A stretch of 64,000 nucleotides of DNA from JANMDU01 sp031418715 (lineage in GTDB: Bacteria; Pseudomonadota; Gammaproteobacteria; Burkholderiales; Burkholderiaceae_C), in contig JANOJL010000051.1 of assembly GCA_031418715.1 (NCBI GenBank), forward strand, positions 12,674-76,673. Direction: 5' to 3'. The notes under the pieces were generated by a model. That model worked only from the letters and a program-made list of their open reading frames with translations, ran no database searches and was not told the origin of the DNA. The stretch's first letter is position 1. Every line of letters starts with the position of its first letter. Shown piece by piece: positions 25,401 to 32,427 of the stretch. Made by a program: the position numbers and the translations under genes.

Positions 25401-25834
25401 CGGCTGCGCTCAGACTTCACGCACCGGATGCTGGGGCTTTGCATGCGCCATCATTGCAGGCCGCAGCTCCCAACCCGGCGGTTGATGTAGGCTTGATCGA
25501 CTGGTCGCGCCTTGAGCAGTTCGCAGAGTTTGATGATCCCCAGCAGTCGATGACGCGGCAGGTGCTCAAGCTTTTCAGCGCAGATGCCATTAGCCGAGTC
25601 CACGCCATGACCAAAGCCTTGGCGAGCGATGACGCGCAAGAGCTGGGGCGCATTGCGCACGCACTGGCTGGTGCGGCTGTGAATGTGGGTGCCCATGCGC
25701 TGGCGCAAGCCTGCTCTGATCTTGAGCAGGCGTGTGATTCTGCGCGGTCACCGAAATCTGCAACCAGACTGGTTCAGGATATCGCTCAATTGACGACGCA
25801 GTCTCTCGGGGCATTGAGCGATTTCGGGCGTTGA
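22451..25834 (+). CDS. Hybrid sensor histidine kinase with dCache sensor, two receiver domains and Hpt
   Basis: A 1127-residue multidomain kinase. Membrane helices at about residues 17-39 and 362-386 bracket a large periplasmic double-Cache sensor domain. A coiled coil leads to HisKA with phospho-acceptor His487 in MSHEIRTPLNG, then the ATPase domain (NYINNAIKF, DTGIGIP, GTGLGLAI). Receiver 1 has Asp781 in ITDMHMPDMDG, receiver 2 has Asp924 in LMDANMPVLDG, and the Hpt domain has His1070 in IAHALAGAAVNVGA. The ATG at 22451 is preferred because it begins just before the first helix; the ATG at 22400 adds 17 residues. No partner regulator is next to it, so output must be encoded elsewhere. Confidence 0.92.
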   Translation: MSTASNDQPDAMPAWRLRTILIYSLLVFALLPAAIVGGLMYRSTLDTVDRLSSKIIQDVAFRVQLDTENHLLQAHSLLNGVMTAKPTPEQTLKAQELLAQPEAFETLAFSLTGMLPDVSFLYFGNDGGAFYGVQQIRAKDASTIKVHFKPANMVSRRYFASQYALDHRTELPAETNVYDPRQRPWYQKAVQAQARVFTTVYPSASSGQLLITLAQPVFDAQGKVAGVFGADLFLQALTQRLQAQKISQNGVAFLVDEQGYLVATSTQEQLFSDSASQLRRLKPEDSTNATMRQAYAAYRDFQATRQSGTQEDYSELQRHLDRSPGDKLIAAMRPFGQVQGLNWKMIVAAPDDDFAGETRQSIRDSVYATLVVLAIGAFVATVFAYNLSRRFAKLTQAASDLGLGLVPNVERTAQIQEVRTLSSAMHESALEIVHKRAEIETQAQALREANENLEVRVLERTRELLSSREEALQAVRAKSAFLATMSHEIRTPLNGVVGMTTLLADTPLNREQKDYVHTMRVSSDQLLGVINDVLDFSKIESGKLDLESEPLNLEATLDEACDISATRAREKKLQLLVDVAEGVPAWVRGDVTRLRQILLNYINNAIKFTEKGQVVVRVNCLEPASPQSQPPGAALIEFRVSDTGIGIPLDRQAALFQSFTQVDSSTARRYGGTGLGLAICKRLAEMMGGQVGLHSEPGKGSVFWFTARLMPCEAQDMTQSAFLQMTSLSDKHAVLVEDNALNMRILDKQVKRWGMRTTCFEHAQPALEWLMSHPVDVVITDMHMPDMDGHTLALRLRERQPHVRIVLLTSGTAPSREDAQVFDAFLLKPYRPSQLYDLLARDVLSDVKASEQPANAQSPAGPRRNQTILVADDNSVNLKIAVAMLSKLGYDAVTAANGQEAVERLEASIQRSQGLPVFCAVLMDANMPVLDGYGATQTILERFGSQAPPIIALTASVLEEDRQRCRDAGMVDFLSKPIRLDELSAALRLHAPDAGALHAPSLQAAAPNPAVDVGLIDWSRLEQFAEFDDPQQSMTRQVLKLFSADAISRVHAMTKALASDDAQELGRIAHALAGAAVNVGAHALAQACSDLEQACDSARSPKSATRLVQDIAQLTTQSLGALSDFGR

Positions 25835-25877
25835 GTGTTGGAGTTGGCTTTGTGGCCGGATCATGCATACTTACTGC

Positions 25878-26981
25878 ATGAGCATCATCCTTCCAACCAA
25901 ACGCCGCCTCGGCCAGTCCGATCTTTCTATTCATCCCATTTGCTTGGGGACAATGACTTTTGGTGAGCAGGTCAATGAAAAGGATTCACATGCCATTCTT
26001 GCGCACAGCTTAGAGCGCGGCGTGGATTTCATGGATACGGCTGAGATGTATCCCGTGCCGCCCACGGGCGAAAAATACACCGTCACAGAAACGATCATCG
26101 GCAACTATTTCAAAGCCAACCCCGGCGTGCGCCAAAAATGGACGGTGGCCACCAAAGTGGCCGGCCCGGCTCGTGGCATGGATTGGGTGCGCGGCGGCAG
26201 CTTGAACGTGACGCCCGCGCAGATGACGCAAGCTTGCGAAGACAGCCTGCGCCGCTTGCAGACGGATGTGATCGACCTTTATCAAATTCACTGGCCGCTG
26301 CGCCATGTGCCTGCGTTTGGTGCGCCGTATTTCAACCGAGCGATCGACAAAGAGCTGTCCACCAACACCTCGATTCACGAGCAAGTCGAGGTACTCTCCA
26401 AACTCGTCCAAGAAGGTAAAGTGCGCACGATTGGGTTGTCTAACGAATCTCCGTATGGTGTGATGGAATTTGTACGCATTGCGCAGCAACATGGCTTGTC
26501 TCGCATCGTGAGCGTGCAAAACCCGTATTGCCTGACCAACCGCATTGTGGACAACGGCTTGGATGAAGTGATATACAGAAGCGAGGTGAGCCTGCTGGCT
26601 TATTCGCCGCTGGGTTTTGGTGTGTTGACTGGTAAGTACGACGCGATGCAAAGCTTGAGCGACCCAAGCGCTTCGCCAGAAGCCAAAGCAGGCCGCATGG
26701 CTATCTACGAGCGTTTCCAACAGCAGCGTTGGGGTAGGCCAGAACATTTGGTGGCAGCGCGGCGCTACAACGCGCTCGCCAAAGCCCATGGCCTCACGCC
26801 CACGCAGCTCGCATTGGCTTTTTGTTACCAAAACTGGCGCGTGGCCAGCACGATCATTGGCGTGACTTCGGTTGCGCAGCTTGACGAATGCTTAGATGCT
26901 TGGAACACGCCAGCACTTTCCAAGGATTTGCTCGCTGAGATCGACAAAATCCGCTGGGAGATGCGAGACCCCGCACTCTAG
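25878..26981 (+). CDS. Aldo/keto reductase, Tas-like
   Basis: An NAD(P)H-dependent TIM-barrel reductase of 367 residues. The tetrad is visible: Asp and Tyr in DFMDTAEMYP, Lys in ATKVAGP and His in YQIHWPLR. The C-terminal ASTIIGVTSVAQLDECLDAW is the cofactor-binding end. Overall it resembles E. coli Tas and other long AKRs. The ATG at 25878 is chosen; one at 25863 adds five residues. It stands alone between the kinase and katG, and its physiological substrate is unknown. Confidence 0.9.
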   Translation: MSIILPTKRRLGQSDLSIHPICLGTMTFGEQVNEKDSHAILAHSLERGVDFMDTAEMYPVPPTGEKYTVTETIIGNYFKANPGVRQKWTVATKVAGPARGMDWVRGGSLNVTPAQMTQACEDSLRRLQTDVIDLYQIHWPLRHVPAFGAPYFNRAIDKELSTNTSIHEQVEVLSKLVQEGKVRTIGLSNESPYGVMEFVRIAQQHGLSRIVSVQNPYCLTNRIVDNGLDEVIYRSEVSLLAYSPLGFGVLTGKYDAMQSLSDPSASPEAKAGRMAIYERFQQQRWGRPEHLVAARRYNALAKAHGLTPTQLALAFCYQNWRVASTIIGVTSVAQLDECLDAWNTPALSKDLLAEIDKIRWEMRDPAL

Positions 26982-27100
26982 CTCTAGGCGAAGAGGGCTC
27001 GACGCAGCGCTTTGAAAGCGTCGTATTTTGTGATCAGAGCACGGAACACATAGCAACAAACAGCGTGTGTTCAGACAATCTTCATTATAGTTTTTATTAA

Positions 27101-27130
27101 TTAGAGTGTTCAATTCAATAGGTGTATGAT
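27101..27130 (+). promoter_or_regulatory. Tentative katG promoter
   Basis: TTAGAG and TATGAT are separated by 18 bases, about 70 bases before the ATG at 27201. The region 27080-27135 is strongly AT-rich. A poor -35 box is usual for activator-dependent promoters; one OxyR-like half element (ATAG at 27087 with the spaced T and A) lies just upstream, but the full four-box site is not there. Confidence 0.35.
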
Positions 27131-27200
27131 TTTCTCATTCACTGGCGCATACCGCGCAAGTTGAGCATTGAAGAGTCATCCACTCTGGAAGGAAATTTGT

Positions 27201-29408
27201 ATGTCAGTCGAAGCTAAATGCCCTTTTTCGGGCAGTGTCCCTCAGCAAAGTATCGCCAGCAAACCCGGCAATGCCGATTGGTGGCCGAATCAGCTCAATC
27301 TGGGCATCTTGCACCAGCACGATGCCAAATCCAATCCGATGGATGAGTCTTTTGACTACGCCAAAGAATTCAAGTCACTCGATCTGCATGCCGTTGTGGC
27401 TGATCTGAGGGCGCTCATGACCGATTCGCAAGACTGGTGGCCTGCCGATTGGGGCCATTACGGTGGCCTCTTCGTGCGCATGACTTGGCATGCCGCTGGC
27501 ACCTACCGCATTCACGACGGGCGCGGCGGCGCGGGCACAGGCAATCAACGCTTTGCTCCTTTGAACAGCTGGCCCGACAACGGCAACCTAGATAAAGCGC
27601 GTCGCCTGCTCTGGCCGATCAAGCAAAAGTATGGCCGCAAGCTCTCATGGGCAGACCTGTTCGTGCTCGCAGGCAACGAGGCTATGGAAACCATGGGCTT
27701 CAAAACCTTCGGCTTCGGCGGCGGTCGCCCCGATATTTGGGCACCTGAAGAAGATATTTACTGGGGCCCAGAGGCTACCTGGCTCGGCGATGAGCGCTAC
27801 AGCGGTGATCGAGAGCTGGCCAACCCACTCGCTGCCGTTCAAATGGGCTTGATCTACGTGAACCCACAAGGCCCCAACGGCAACCCTGACCCGGTGGCGT
27901 CTGGCCGCGATGTGCGCGAAACCTTCGCCCGCATGGCGATGAACGACGAAGAAACCGTCGCGCTCGTCGCTGGTGGTCACACCTTCGGCAAAGCCCACGG
28001 CGCAGGCGATGCCGCGCAAGTCGGCGCAGAGCCTGAAGGCGCAACCCTCGAAGAGCAAGGCCTCGGCTGGAGAAACACCTTCGGCAGCGGCAAAGGCGCA
28101 CACGCCATCACCAGCGGCATCGAAGGCGCATGGAAGCCTAACCCCACCACTTGGGACAACGGCTATTTCGACACGCTGTTCGGCTACGAGTGGAAACTCA
28201 GCAAGAGCCCCGCAGGCGCTCACCAGTGGACACCGATCGACTGCAAACCCGAGCATATGATCCCCGATGCGCACGACCCCAGCAAAAAGCACCCTCCGAT
28301 GATGACCACCGCTGACTTGTCTCTGCGCATGGATCCCGCCTACGAGAAAATCTCGCGTCGTTATCACCAAAACCCAGCTGAGTTTGCCGATGCATTCGCA
28401 CGCGCTTGGTACAAGCTCACGCACCGCGACATGGGCCCGATCGTGCGCTACCTAGGGCCCCTCGTGCCGAAAGAAGAGTTGATCTGGCAAGACCCGATTC
28501 CTGCTGTCGATCACAAGTTGGTCGATGCTGCTGACGTTGCCGCGTTGAAAACCAGCGTGATGGCTTCCGGTTTGTCGATCTCGCAACTGGTCTCCACAGC
28601 GTGGGCTTCGGCATCGAGCTTCCGTGGCAGCGACAAACGCGGCGGTGCCAACGGCGCGCGCATTGCTCTCGCCCCGCAAAAAGATTGGGCCGCCAATCAG
28701 CCGGCTGAGCTGGCCGCGATCTTGCCCAAGCTCCAAGCCATTCAGAAAGACTTCAACGCAAATGCACATACACAGCAGATAGGTGGCAAAAAAGTCTCCT
28801 TGGCCGATCTGATCGTGCTCGGCGGCTGCGCAGCAGTCGAAGCGGCAGCGAAAAAGGCAGGCGTGAGTGTCACCGTGCCTTTCTCGCCCGGCCGCATGGA
28901 TGCAACGCAGGCGCAGACCGATGTGGAATCGTTTGCTGTGCTCCAGCCTTTTGCTGATGGTTTCCGCAATTTTTGCAGCAAAGGCCATGAAGCCGCAGCC
29001 GCAGAAATGCTGATCGACAAAGCGCAATTGCTGACCTTGAGCGCCCCAGAGATGACGGTGCTCGTCGGCGGTATGCGTGCCTTGAATGCAAATTCAGGCA
29101 AAGCGCAGCACGGCGTGTTTACCCAGCGGCCTGAAACTTTGTCAAACGACTTCTTCGTCAACCTGCTCGACATGCGCACCCAATGGCAAAAGTCAGGCAC
29201 GCAAGCGGGCGTGTTGGAAGGGCGAGATCGCAAAAGCGGCCAAGTCAAGTGGACTGGCACGGTGGCTGATCTGGTCTTCGGCTCGAACTCGCAACTGCGT
29301 GCATTGGCTGAGGTGTATGCCGCCAGCGACGCTCAGGAAAAGTTCGTCAAAGACTTCGTGGCTGCCTGGAACAAGGTGATGAATCTGGATCGCTTTGATC
29401 TGGCTTGA
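27201..29408 (+). CDS. katG: Catalase-peroxidase
   Basis: KatG is a haem enzyme that dismutates H2O2 and has peroxidase activity. The distal triad Arg93, Trp96, His97 is in RMTWHAAGTYR, the proximal histidine in VAGGHTFGKAHGA, and the tyrosine of the Met-Tyr-Trp adduct in GLIYVNPQGP. The duplicated C-terminal domain is complete, giving 735 residues in total. The start with GGAAGG eight bases upstream is preferred over an in-frame ATG at 27168. The gene is monocistronic and followed by tRNA-Val. Confidence 0.97.
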   Translation: MSVEAKCPFSGSVPQQSIASKPGNADWWPNQLNLGILHQHDAKSNPMDESFDYAKEFKSLDLHAVVADLRALMTDSQDWWPADWGHYGGLFVRMTWHAAGTYRIHDGRGGAGTGNQRFAPLNSWPDNGNLDKARRLLWPIKQKYGRKLSWADLFVLAGNEAMETMGFKTFGFGGGRPDIWAPEEDIYWGPEATWLGDERYSGDRELANPLAAVQMGLIYVNPQGPNGNPDPVASGRDVRETFARMAMNDEETVALVAGGHTFGKAHGAGDAAQVGAEPEGATLEEQGLGWRNTFGSGKGAHAITSGIEGAWKPNPTTWDNGYFDTLFGYEWKLSKSPAGAHQWTPIDCKPEHMIPDAHDPSKKHPPMMTTADLSLRMDPAYEKISRRYHQNPAEFADAFARAWYKLTHRDMGPIVRYLGPLVPKEELIWQDPIPAVDHKLVDAADVAALKTSVMASGLSISQLVSTAWASASSFRGSDKRGGANGARIALAPQKDWAANQPAELAAILPKLQAIQKDFNANAHTQQIGGKKVSLADLIVLGGCAAVEAAAKKAGVSVTVPFSPGRMDATQAQTDVESFAVLQPFADGFRNFCSKGHEAAAAEMLIDKAQLLTLSAPEMTVLVGGMRALNANSGKAQHGVFTQRPETLSNDFFVNLLDMRTQWQKSGTQAGVLEGRDRKSGQVKWTGTVADLVFGSNSQLRALAEVYAASDAQEKFVKDFVAAWNKVMNLDRFDLA

Positions 29409-29452
29409 TCGCTTAGACGCTAGCTAAAGTCATACTGTGCTTTTGAGCGTTG

Positions 29453-29458
29453 TATAAT
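29453..29458 (+). promoter_or_regulatory. -10 box of the tRNA-Val promoter
   Basis: A perfect TATAAT lies 10 bases before the 5' end of the tRNA. The region 17 bases further upstream has no good -35 box, so only the -10 element is claimed. Confidence 0.5.
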
Positions 29459-29468
29459 TTAGGGCTTC

Positions 29469-29543
29469 GGGAGATTAGCTCAGGGGTAGAGCACTGCATT
29501 CACACTGCAGGGGTCGCAAGTTCGAAACTTGCATCTCCCACCA
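29469..29543 (+). tRNA. tRNA-Val (anticodon CAC)
   Basis: The acceptor stem GGGAGAT pairs with ATCTCCC. The D arm is GCTC/GAGC, the anticodon stem is CTGCA/TGCAG with loop TTCACAC (anticodon CAC at 29501-29503), and the T arm is GCAAG-TTCGAAA-CTTGC. The discriminator is A and CCA is encoded. All arms are complete. No integrase or duplicated 3' end was found next to it. Confidence 0.97.
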
Positions 29544-29556
29544 GTTTCTAAAAAAT

Positions 29557-29593
29557 AAAAATGCCTTGTGTTGAAAGACGCGAGGCATTTTTT
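29557..29593 (+). terminator. Rho-independent terminator after tRNA-Val
   Basis: Stem AAAAATGCCT/AGGCATTTTT with a loop of about 16 bases and a T run. Confidence 0.8.
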
Positions 29594-29626
29594 ATTGTCT
29601 CGTCGCGTAGCAGCTCTATAACCTCA

Positions 29627-29696
29627 GATTTTTAAGCGTTTTAGGGCTTTTCCCGTTATATATTGTGCACTAGGTGCTATCAAATTAATAGCATTG
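29627..29696 (-). repeat. Palindromic repeat, copy 7 (intergenic, after tRNA-Val)
   Basis: Reverse orientation: the plus strand reads GGGCTTTTCCCGTTATATAT, then GTGCAC and GTGCTATCAAATTAATAGCA. Directly to its left, 29608-29622 (GTAGCAGCTCTATAAC) looks like a shortened piece of a second copy in the opposite direction. The gap 29544-29750 holds only the terminator and these repeats. Confidence 0.8.
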
Positions 29697-29750
29697 ATGA
29701 GTTGCGCAAGGCAAGTGAATCGTTGGTGCGCTTAGCGTTCAAGCCAAATT

Positions 29751-30329
29751 TCAAGCCTTACGCGACGGCGCTGGCAAAAGCAATTGCGCCTCATGCACCA
29801 CGCGCAGGCAATCTTTGATGTGTTGCTCGCCCAGCCAGCGCAGGGCGGCGTAATTCAAGGCAGCGCTGGCAGCTTGGCCTGCCAGCGGAACATATTTGGC
29901 AGCTTGCGCGGCACTCAAGCGAATGCCGATGGTTTTCATCAAGCTGATGATCATGCTTTTGGTGATGAGCTTACCCAAAAGCGCGCCGCCAACCAAGGCG
30001 ATGGCGGTTTGCACGCGCTCGCGTTGGTGCAAGGGCAGTTTCTCAATTTGATGCGGATGCAGGCCGAATTCGGTGTTGATTTTTGGGATGAGTTTAGAGA
30101 GCAGGGCGGCATCCACCGCCCAATCCAAGCCCGGCAACGGCACTGCGCCTGCTGCGGCTGCGATCATGGCGCGGTTGGCGATCAGCTTGCGCGAGCACGC
30201 TACGCGCTCGGCCAGCTCAGCGCTCATTTGGGCGGGCTGATCAGTTGCAGCAGATTTGGCAGAATCTGCTGCAACGTGAGCCGCCGATGGCGCAGTCTTC
30301 TTGGGTGGACGATCCACTGCTTTAGCCAC
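29751..30329 (-). CDS. DUF697-like membrane-associated protein
   Basis: A 192-residue protein. After a basic, Ala/Thr-rich N-terminus of about 45 residues come segments typical of DUF697: IANRAMIAAAAGAVPLPGLD (near residues 50-69), the LSKLIPKINTEFGL region, and two hydrophobic stretches (TAIALVGGALLGKLITK and AAKYVPLAGQAASAALNY). DUF697 modules are often attached to GTPases; here the module stands alone. It overlaps the upstream stress-type membrane protein gene by eight bases and must be co-transcribed with it. Function unknown. Confidence 0.7.
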   Translation of the reverse strand: MAKAVDRPPKKTAPSAAHVAADSAKSAATDQPAQMSAELAERVACSRKLIANRAMIAAAAGAVPLPGLDWAVDAALLSKLIPKINTEFGLHPHQIEKLPLHQRERVQTAIALVGGALLGKLITKSMIISLMKTIGIRLSAAQAAKYVPLAGQAASAALNYAALRWLGEQHIKDCLRVVHEAQLLLPAPSRKA

Positions 30330-30579
30330 CAGTTTTCTTGTTCACCAGGCCATAAATCACCAGCAAGATCACTGCGCCCACCACCGAGGCAATCCAGCCG
30401 GCCACATCACCTTGCTTGTACAAGCCCAGCGCTGCGCCCGCATAGCTGGCCAAGAATGAGCCCGCCACGCCGAGAACGGCCGTCATGATCAGGCCAAGTT
30501 TGTCGTCACCGGGTTTGACTGCGCGTGCAATCAGACCCACCACAAAGCCAATCACAACAGTCCAAATAATGCTCATCAT
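30322..30579 (-). CDS. GlsB/YeaQ/YmgE family small membrane protein
   Basis: An 85-residue protein with three hydrophobic helices and the family signature IIWTVVIGFVVGLIARAV followed by KPGDDKLGLIMTAVLG and a loop of AGSFLASYAGAALG. The family is described as transglycosylase-associated or stress-responsive, but its molecular action is unknown. ATGATG at 30574-30579 is the likely start, preceded by AGGAAAA. It is the first gene of a two-gene operon with the DUF697-like gene. Confidence 0.88.
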   Translation of the reverse strand: MMSIIWTVVIGFVVGLIARAVKPGDDKLGLIMTAVLGVAGSFLASYAGAALGLYKQGDVAGWIASVVGAVILLVIYGLVNKKTGG

Positions 30580-30685
30580 GGTAGTTTTTTCCTCATAAAA
30601 CACAGCAAAAAACGCTGAGGCGTACACTTTACACCGAATCGGAGATGGCTCTTCGTAAAGCCCGATACACCTCAAAGCTCATCTA

Positions 30686-30760
30686 ATTTGCTATTTATTT
30701 AATAGCATACTAAGCACAATTTATAACGGGTAGAGGCCGATTTGGTTTGATAATTCAAGG
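30686..30760 (+). repeat. Palindromic repeat, copy 8 (upstream of ndh)
   Basis: Perfect hairpin TGCTATTTATTTAATAGCA, then TACTAAGCACAATTTATAAC and GGGTAGAGGCCGATTTGG. This is the best-preserved intergenic copy. It ends about 20 bases before the ndh ATG, so it occupies the place where the ndh promoter or leader should be. Confidence 0.9.
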
Positions 30761-30781
30761 GTTTACCCGTATTATTCAGGT

Positions 30782-32230
30782 ATGACTACAAAAGATACAA
30801 ACATCAGCGCTGTTCCCCATATCGTCATCATTGGTTGCGGTTTTGGAGGTTTGGAGGCGGCCAAGGCATTCAAAGGCAAGCCAGTGCGCGTCACCTTGAT
30901 CGACCGCACGAATCACCATCTGTTTCAGCCACTGCTCTACCAAGTGGCCACGGCGGGGTTGGCCGCACCGCTCATTTCTGCGCCGATTCGCTTTTTGTTT
31001 CGCGCTCAGGCCAATCTGACCACGCTGCTGGGCGATGTGCGAGAGATCGATACCAGTCAGCGCAGCATTTGCTTCGTGCAACCGGACAGCAACGAGGCGC
31101 ACACGCTCTCGTTTGACCATCTCATCGTGGCCGCAGGCGCGGCGCACAGTTATTTTGGCAACGACGCTTGGGAAGCACATGCTCCGGGCTTGAAAACGCT
31201 GAGTGACGCGATGACGCTGCGTCGCAAAATTTTGATGGCTTTTGAGGCCGCAGAGGCTATTGAAGAAGCTTCGTTGAACAATTCACAAGAAGATAGAGCG
31301 CTGCGCGATGCACTGCTCACGTTCGTTGTGATCGGCGCGGGGCCCACGGGCGTGGAGATGGCGGGCACGCTGGCTGAGATTGCGCGGCACACGCTGCCGG
31401 GTGAATTTCGCCGCATCAATCCGGCGAGCGCGAAAGTGATCCTGGTGGAGGGCGGCTCGCGTGTGTTGCAGGCGATGCCTGCGAGCTTGAGCGAGAAGGC
31501 TTTGAAGCAGTTGCAGTCTCTGGGCGTGGACGTGCGCTTGAATGCAACAGTGACCCAGATAGATGCACAAGGTATTCGTGTGGAGGATGTAGGCGCTACA
31601 GACGATTTACAAGCCAAATCGGCCTCTGCCCGTTATAAATCGGACGCGAGTAGCTATCAAATCAATAGTAAGACGGTGATCTGGGCGGCGGGTGTGGCGG
31701 CATCCAAGTTAGGGCAACAACTCTCCACTAGCACAGGCTGCGAGCTGGATCGCGCGGGGCGCGTGAAGGTGCAGGCGGATTTGAGTTTGAAAGAAGCGCC
31801 ACAGATCAGCGTGATCGGCGATATGGCCAGCTTGATGCGCGAAGTGCGCAGCGCAGACGGGCAGTTGAAAAGCGTTCCCGTGCCCGGCGTATCGCCTGCC
31901 GCCAAACAAATGGGCCGCCAAGCTGCAGCGAATATTTTGCACCGCATCGCAGGCCAGCCCACTCAAGATTTCAAGTATGCCGACTATGGCAACCTGGCCA
32001 CGATTGGCCGCAATGCCGCCGTGGTGGATTTGGCGCTGCCTGCATGGCTCAGCCATGGCAGCTTGCGCTTTTCAGGCAAGCTGGCCTGGCTCTTCTGGCT
32101 GTTCGCTCATATTTACTTCTTGATTGGCTTTCGCAACCGCTTTGTCGTTCTCGCTGATTGGACGACAGCATATTTGAGCTTTTCGCGCAATGCGCGGGTG
32201 GTGGTAGAAACCAGCAGACAAGAAGGCTAG
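30782..32230 (+). CDS. ndh: Type II NADH dehydrogenase (NDH-2) with a repeat-derived segment
   Basis: A single-subunit, non-proton-pumping NADH:quinone oxidoreductase of 482 residues. The FAD site IVIIGCGFGGLEAAKAFKGK is N-terminal and the NAD site VVIGAGPTGVEMAGTLAEIA lies near residue 182. The quinone-linked segment QPLLYQVATAGLA is present, and a C-terminal amphipathic or membrane segment (LAWLFWLFAHIYFLIGF) anchors it. Residues about 275-297 are read from a palindromic repeat in antisense direction. This falls in a surface region between the second Rossmann fold and the FAD domain, and the frame is intact. Confidence 0.9.
   Translation: MTTKDTNISAVPHIVIIGCGFGGLEAAKAFKGKPVRVTLIDRTNHHLFQPLLYQVATAGLAAPLISAPIRFLFRAQANLTTLLGDVREIDTSQRSICFVQPDSNEAHTLSFDHLIVAAGAAHSYFGNDAWEAHAPGLKTLSDAMTLRRKILMAFEAAEAIEEASLNNSQEDRALRDALLTFVVIGAGPTGVEMAGTLAEIARHTLPGEFRRINPASAKVILVEGGSRVLQAMPASLSEKALKQLQSLGVDVRLNATVTQIDAQGIRVEDVGATDDLQAKSASARYKSDASSYQINSKTVIWAAGVAASKLGQQLSTSTGCELDRAGRVKVQADLSLKEAPQISVIGDMASLMREVRSADGQLKSVPVPGVSPAAKQMGRQAAANILHRIAGQPTQDFKYADYGNLATIGRNAAVVDLALPAWLSHGSLRFSGKLAWLFWLFAHIYFLIGFRNRFVVLADWTTAYLSFSRNARVVVETSRQEG
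31603..31671 (-). repeat. Palindromic repeat, copy 9 (inside ndh, antisense)
   Basis: The plus strand shows AAATCGGCCTCTGCCCGTTA, TAAATCGG and GTAGCTATCAAATCAATAGT. It is read by ndh as SASARYKSDASSYQINSK, a frame shifted by one from the other antisense copies. That frame is open only because the usual TAT-TAA is TAT-CAA here. Confidence 0.82.
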
Positions 32231-32266
32231 GGTTAATGCGGACGAGTCAAGCTTTATGAGTCAATT

Positions 32267-32294
32267 TTGAATTTTGGCCTTATATTTTTATTAT
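32267..32294 (+). promoter_or_regulatory. Candidate promoter of the ABC transporter operon
   Basis: TTGAAT and TATTAT are separated by 16 bases in an AT-rich stretch. Both boxes overlap the tandem operator at 32272-32304. Confidence 0.45.
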
Positions 32295-32304
32295 TTTGGC
32301 TCTA
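32272..32304 (+). promoter_or_regulatory. Tandem operator, box pair shared with the HpsN-like promoter
   Basis: TTTTGGCCTTA, 11 bases, TTTTGGCTCTA. The same architecture (TTTTGGCACTA, 11 bases, TTTTGGCTCTA) is found at 42127-42095 reading toward the HpsN-like gene. The boxes repeat every 22 bases, two helical turns, as MocR-type dimers often require. The proposed binder is the MocR regulator at 42208. Confidence 0.7.
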
Positions 32305-32343
32305 AATAGACATCTTCTTTCTCTCTAGACTTGCCTCATAAAT

Positions 32344-32360
32344 TTGATGAACTACATCAA
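32344..32360. promoter_or_regulatory. Perfect inverted repeat in the transporter leader
   Basis: TTGATG-AACTA-CATCAA, 16 bases before the small leader ORF. It may be a second operator or an mRNA hairpin close to the ribosome binding site. Confidence 0.5.
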
Positions 32361-32376
32361 TAGCAAGAGGCAACAT

Positions 32377-32427
32377 ATGACCAGTGAACCGGTGCGAGAA
32401 ACGCGCATCAGCGTAAAGCTCGCATGA
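32377..32427 (+). CDS. Possible 16-residue leader peptide
   Basis: A tiny ORF, MTSEPVRETRISVKLA, with AAGAGG placed eight bases before its ATG. That is a better ribosome binding site than the permease gene has. Its TGA overlaps the permease ATG (ATGA), so translation of the permease is likely coupled to it. The peptide has no membrane or known attenuator features. It may be a true leader or the remnant of a lost gene. Confidence 0.45.
   Translation: MTSEPVRETRISVKLA

Noticed and set aside
27087..27123. A full OxyR binding site upstream of katG
   Set aside because: Only the first ATAG-n-T-n3-A quarter fits; the remaining CTAT/ATAG/CTAT boxes do not.
29469..29750. tRNA-Val as the attachment site of a genomic island
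   Set aside because: No integrase gene and no duplicated tRNA 3' end was found nearby; downstream genes are ordinary small membrane proteins.
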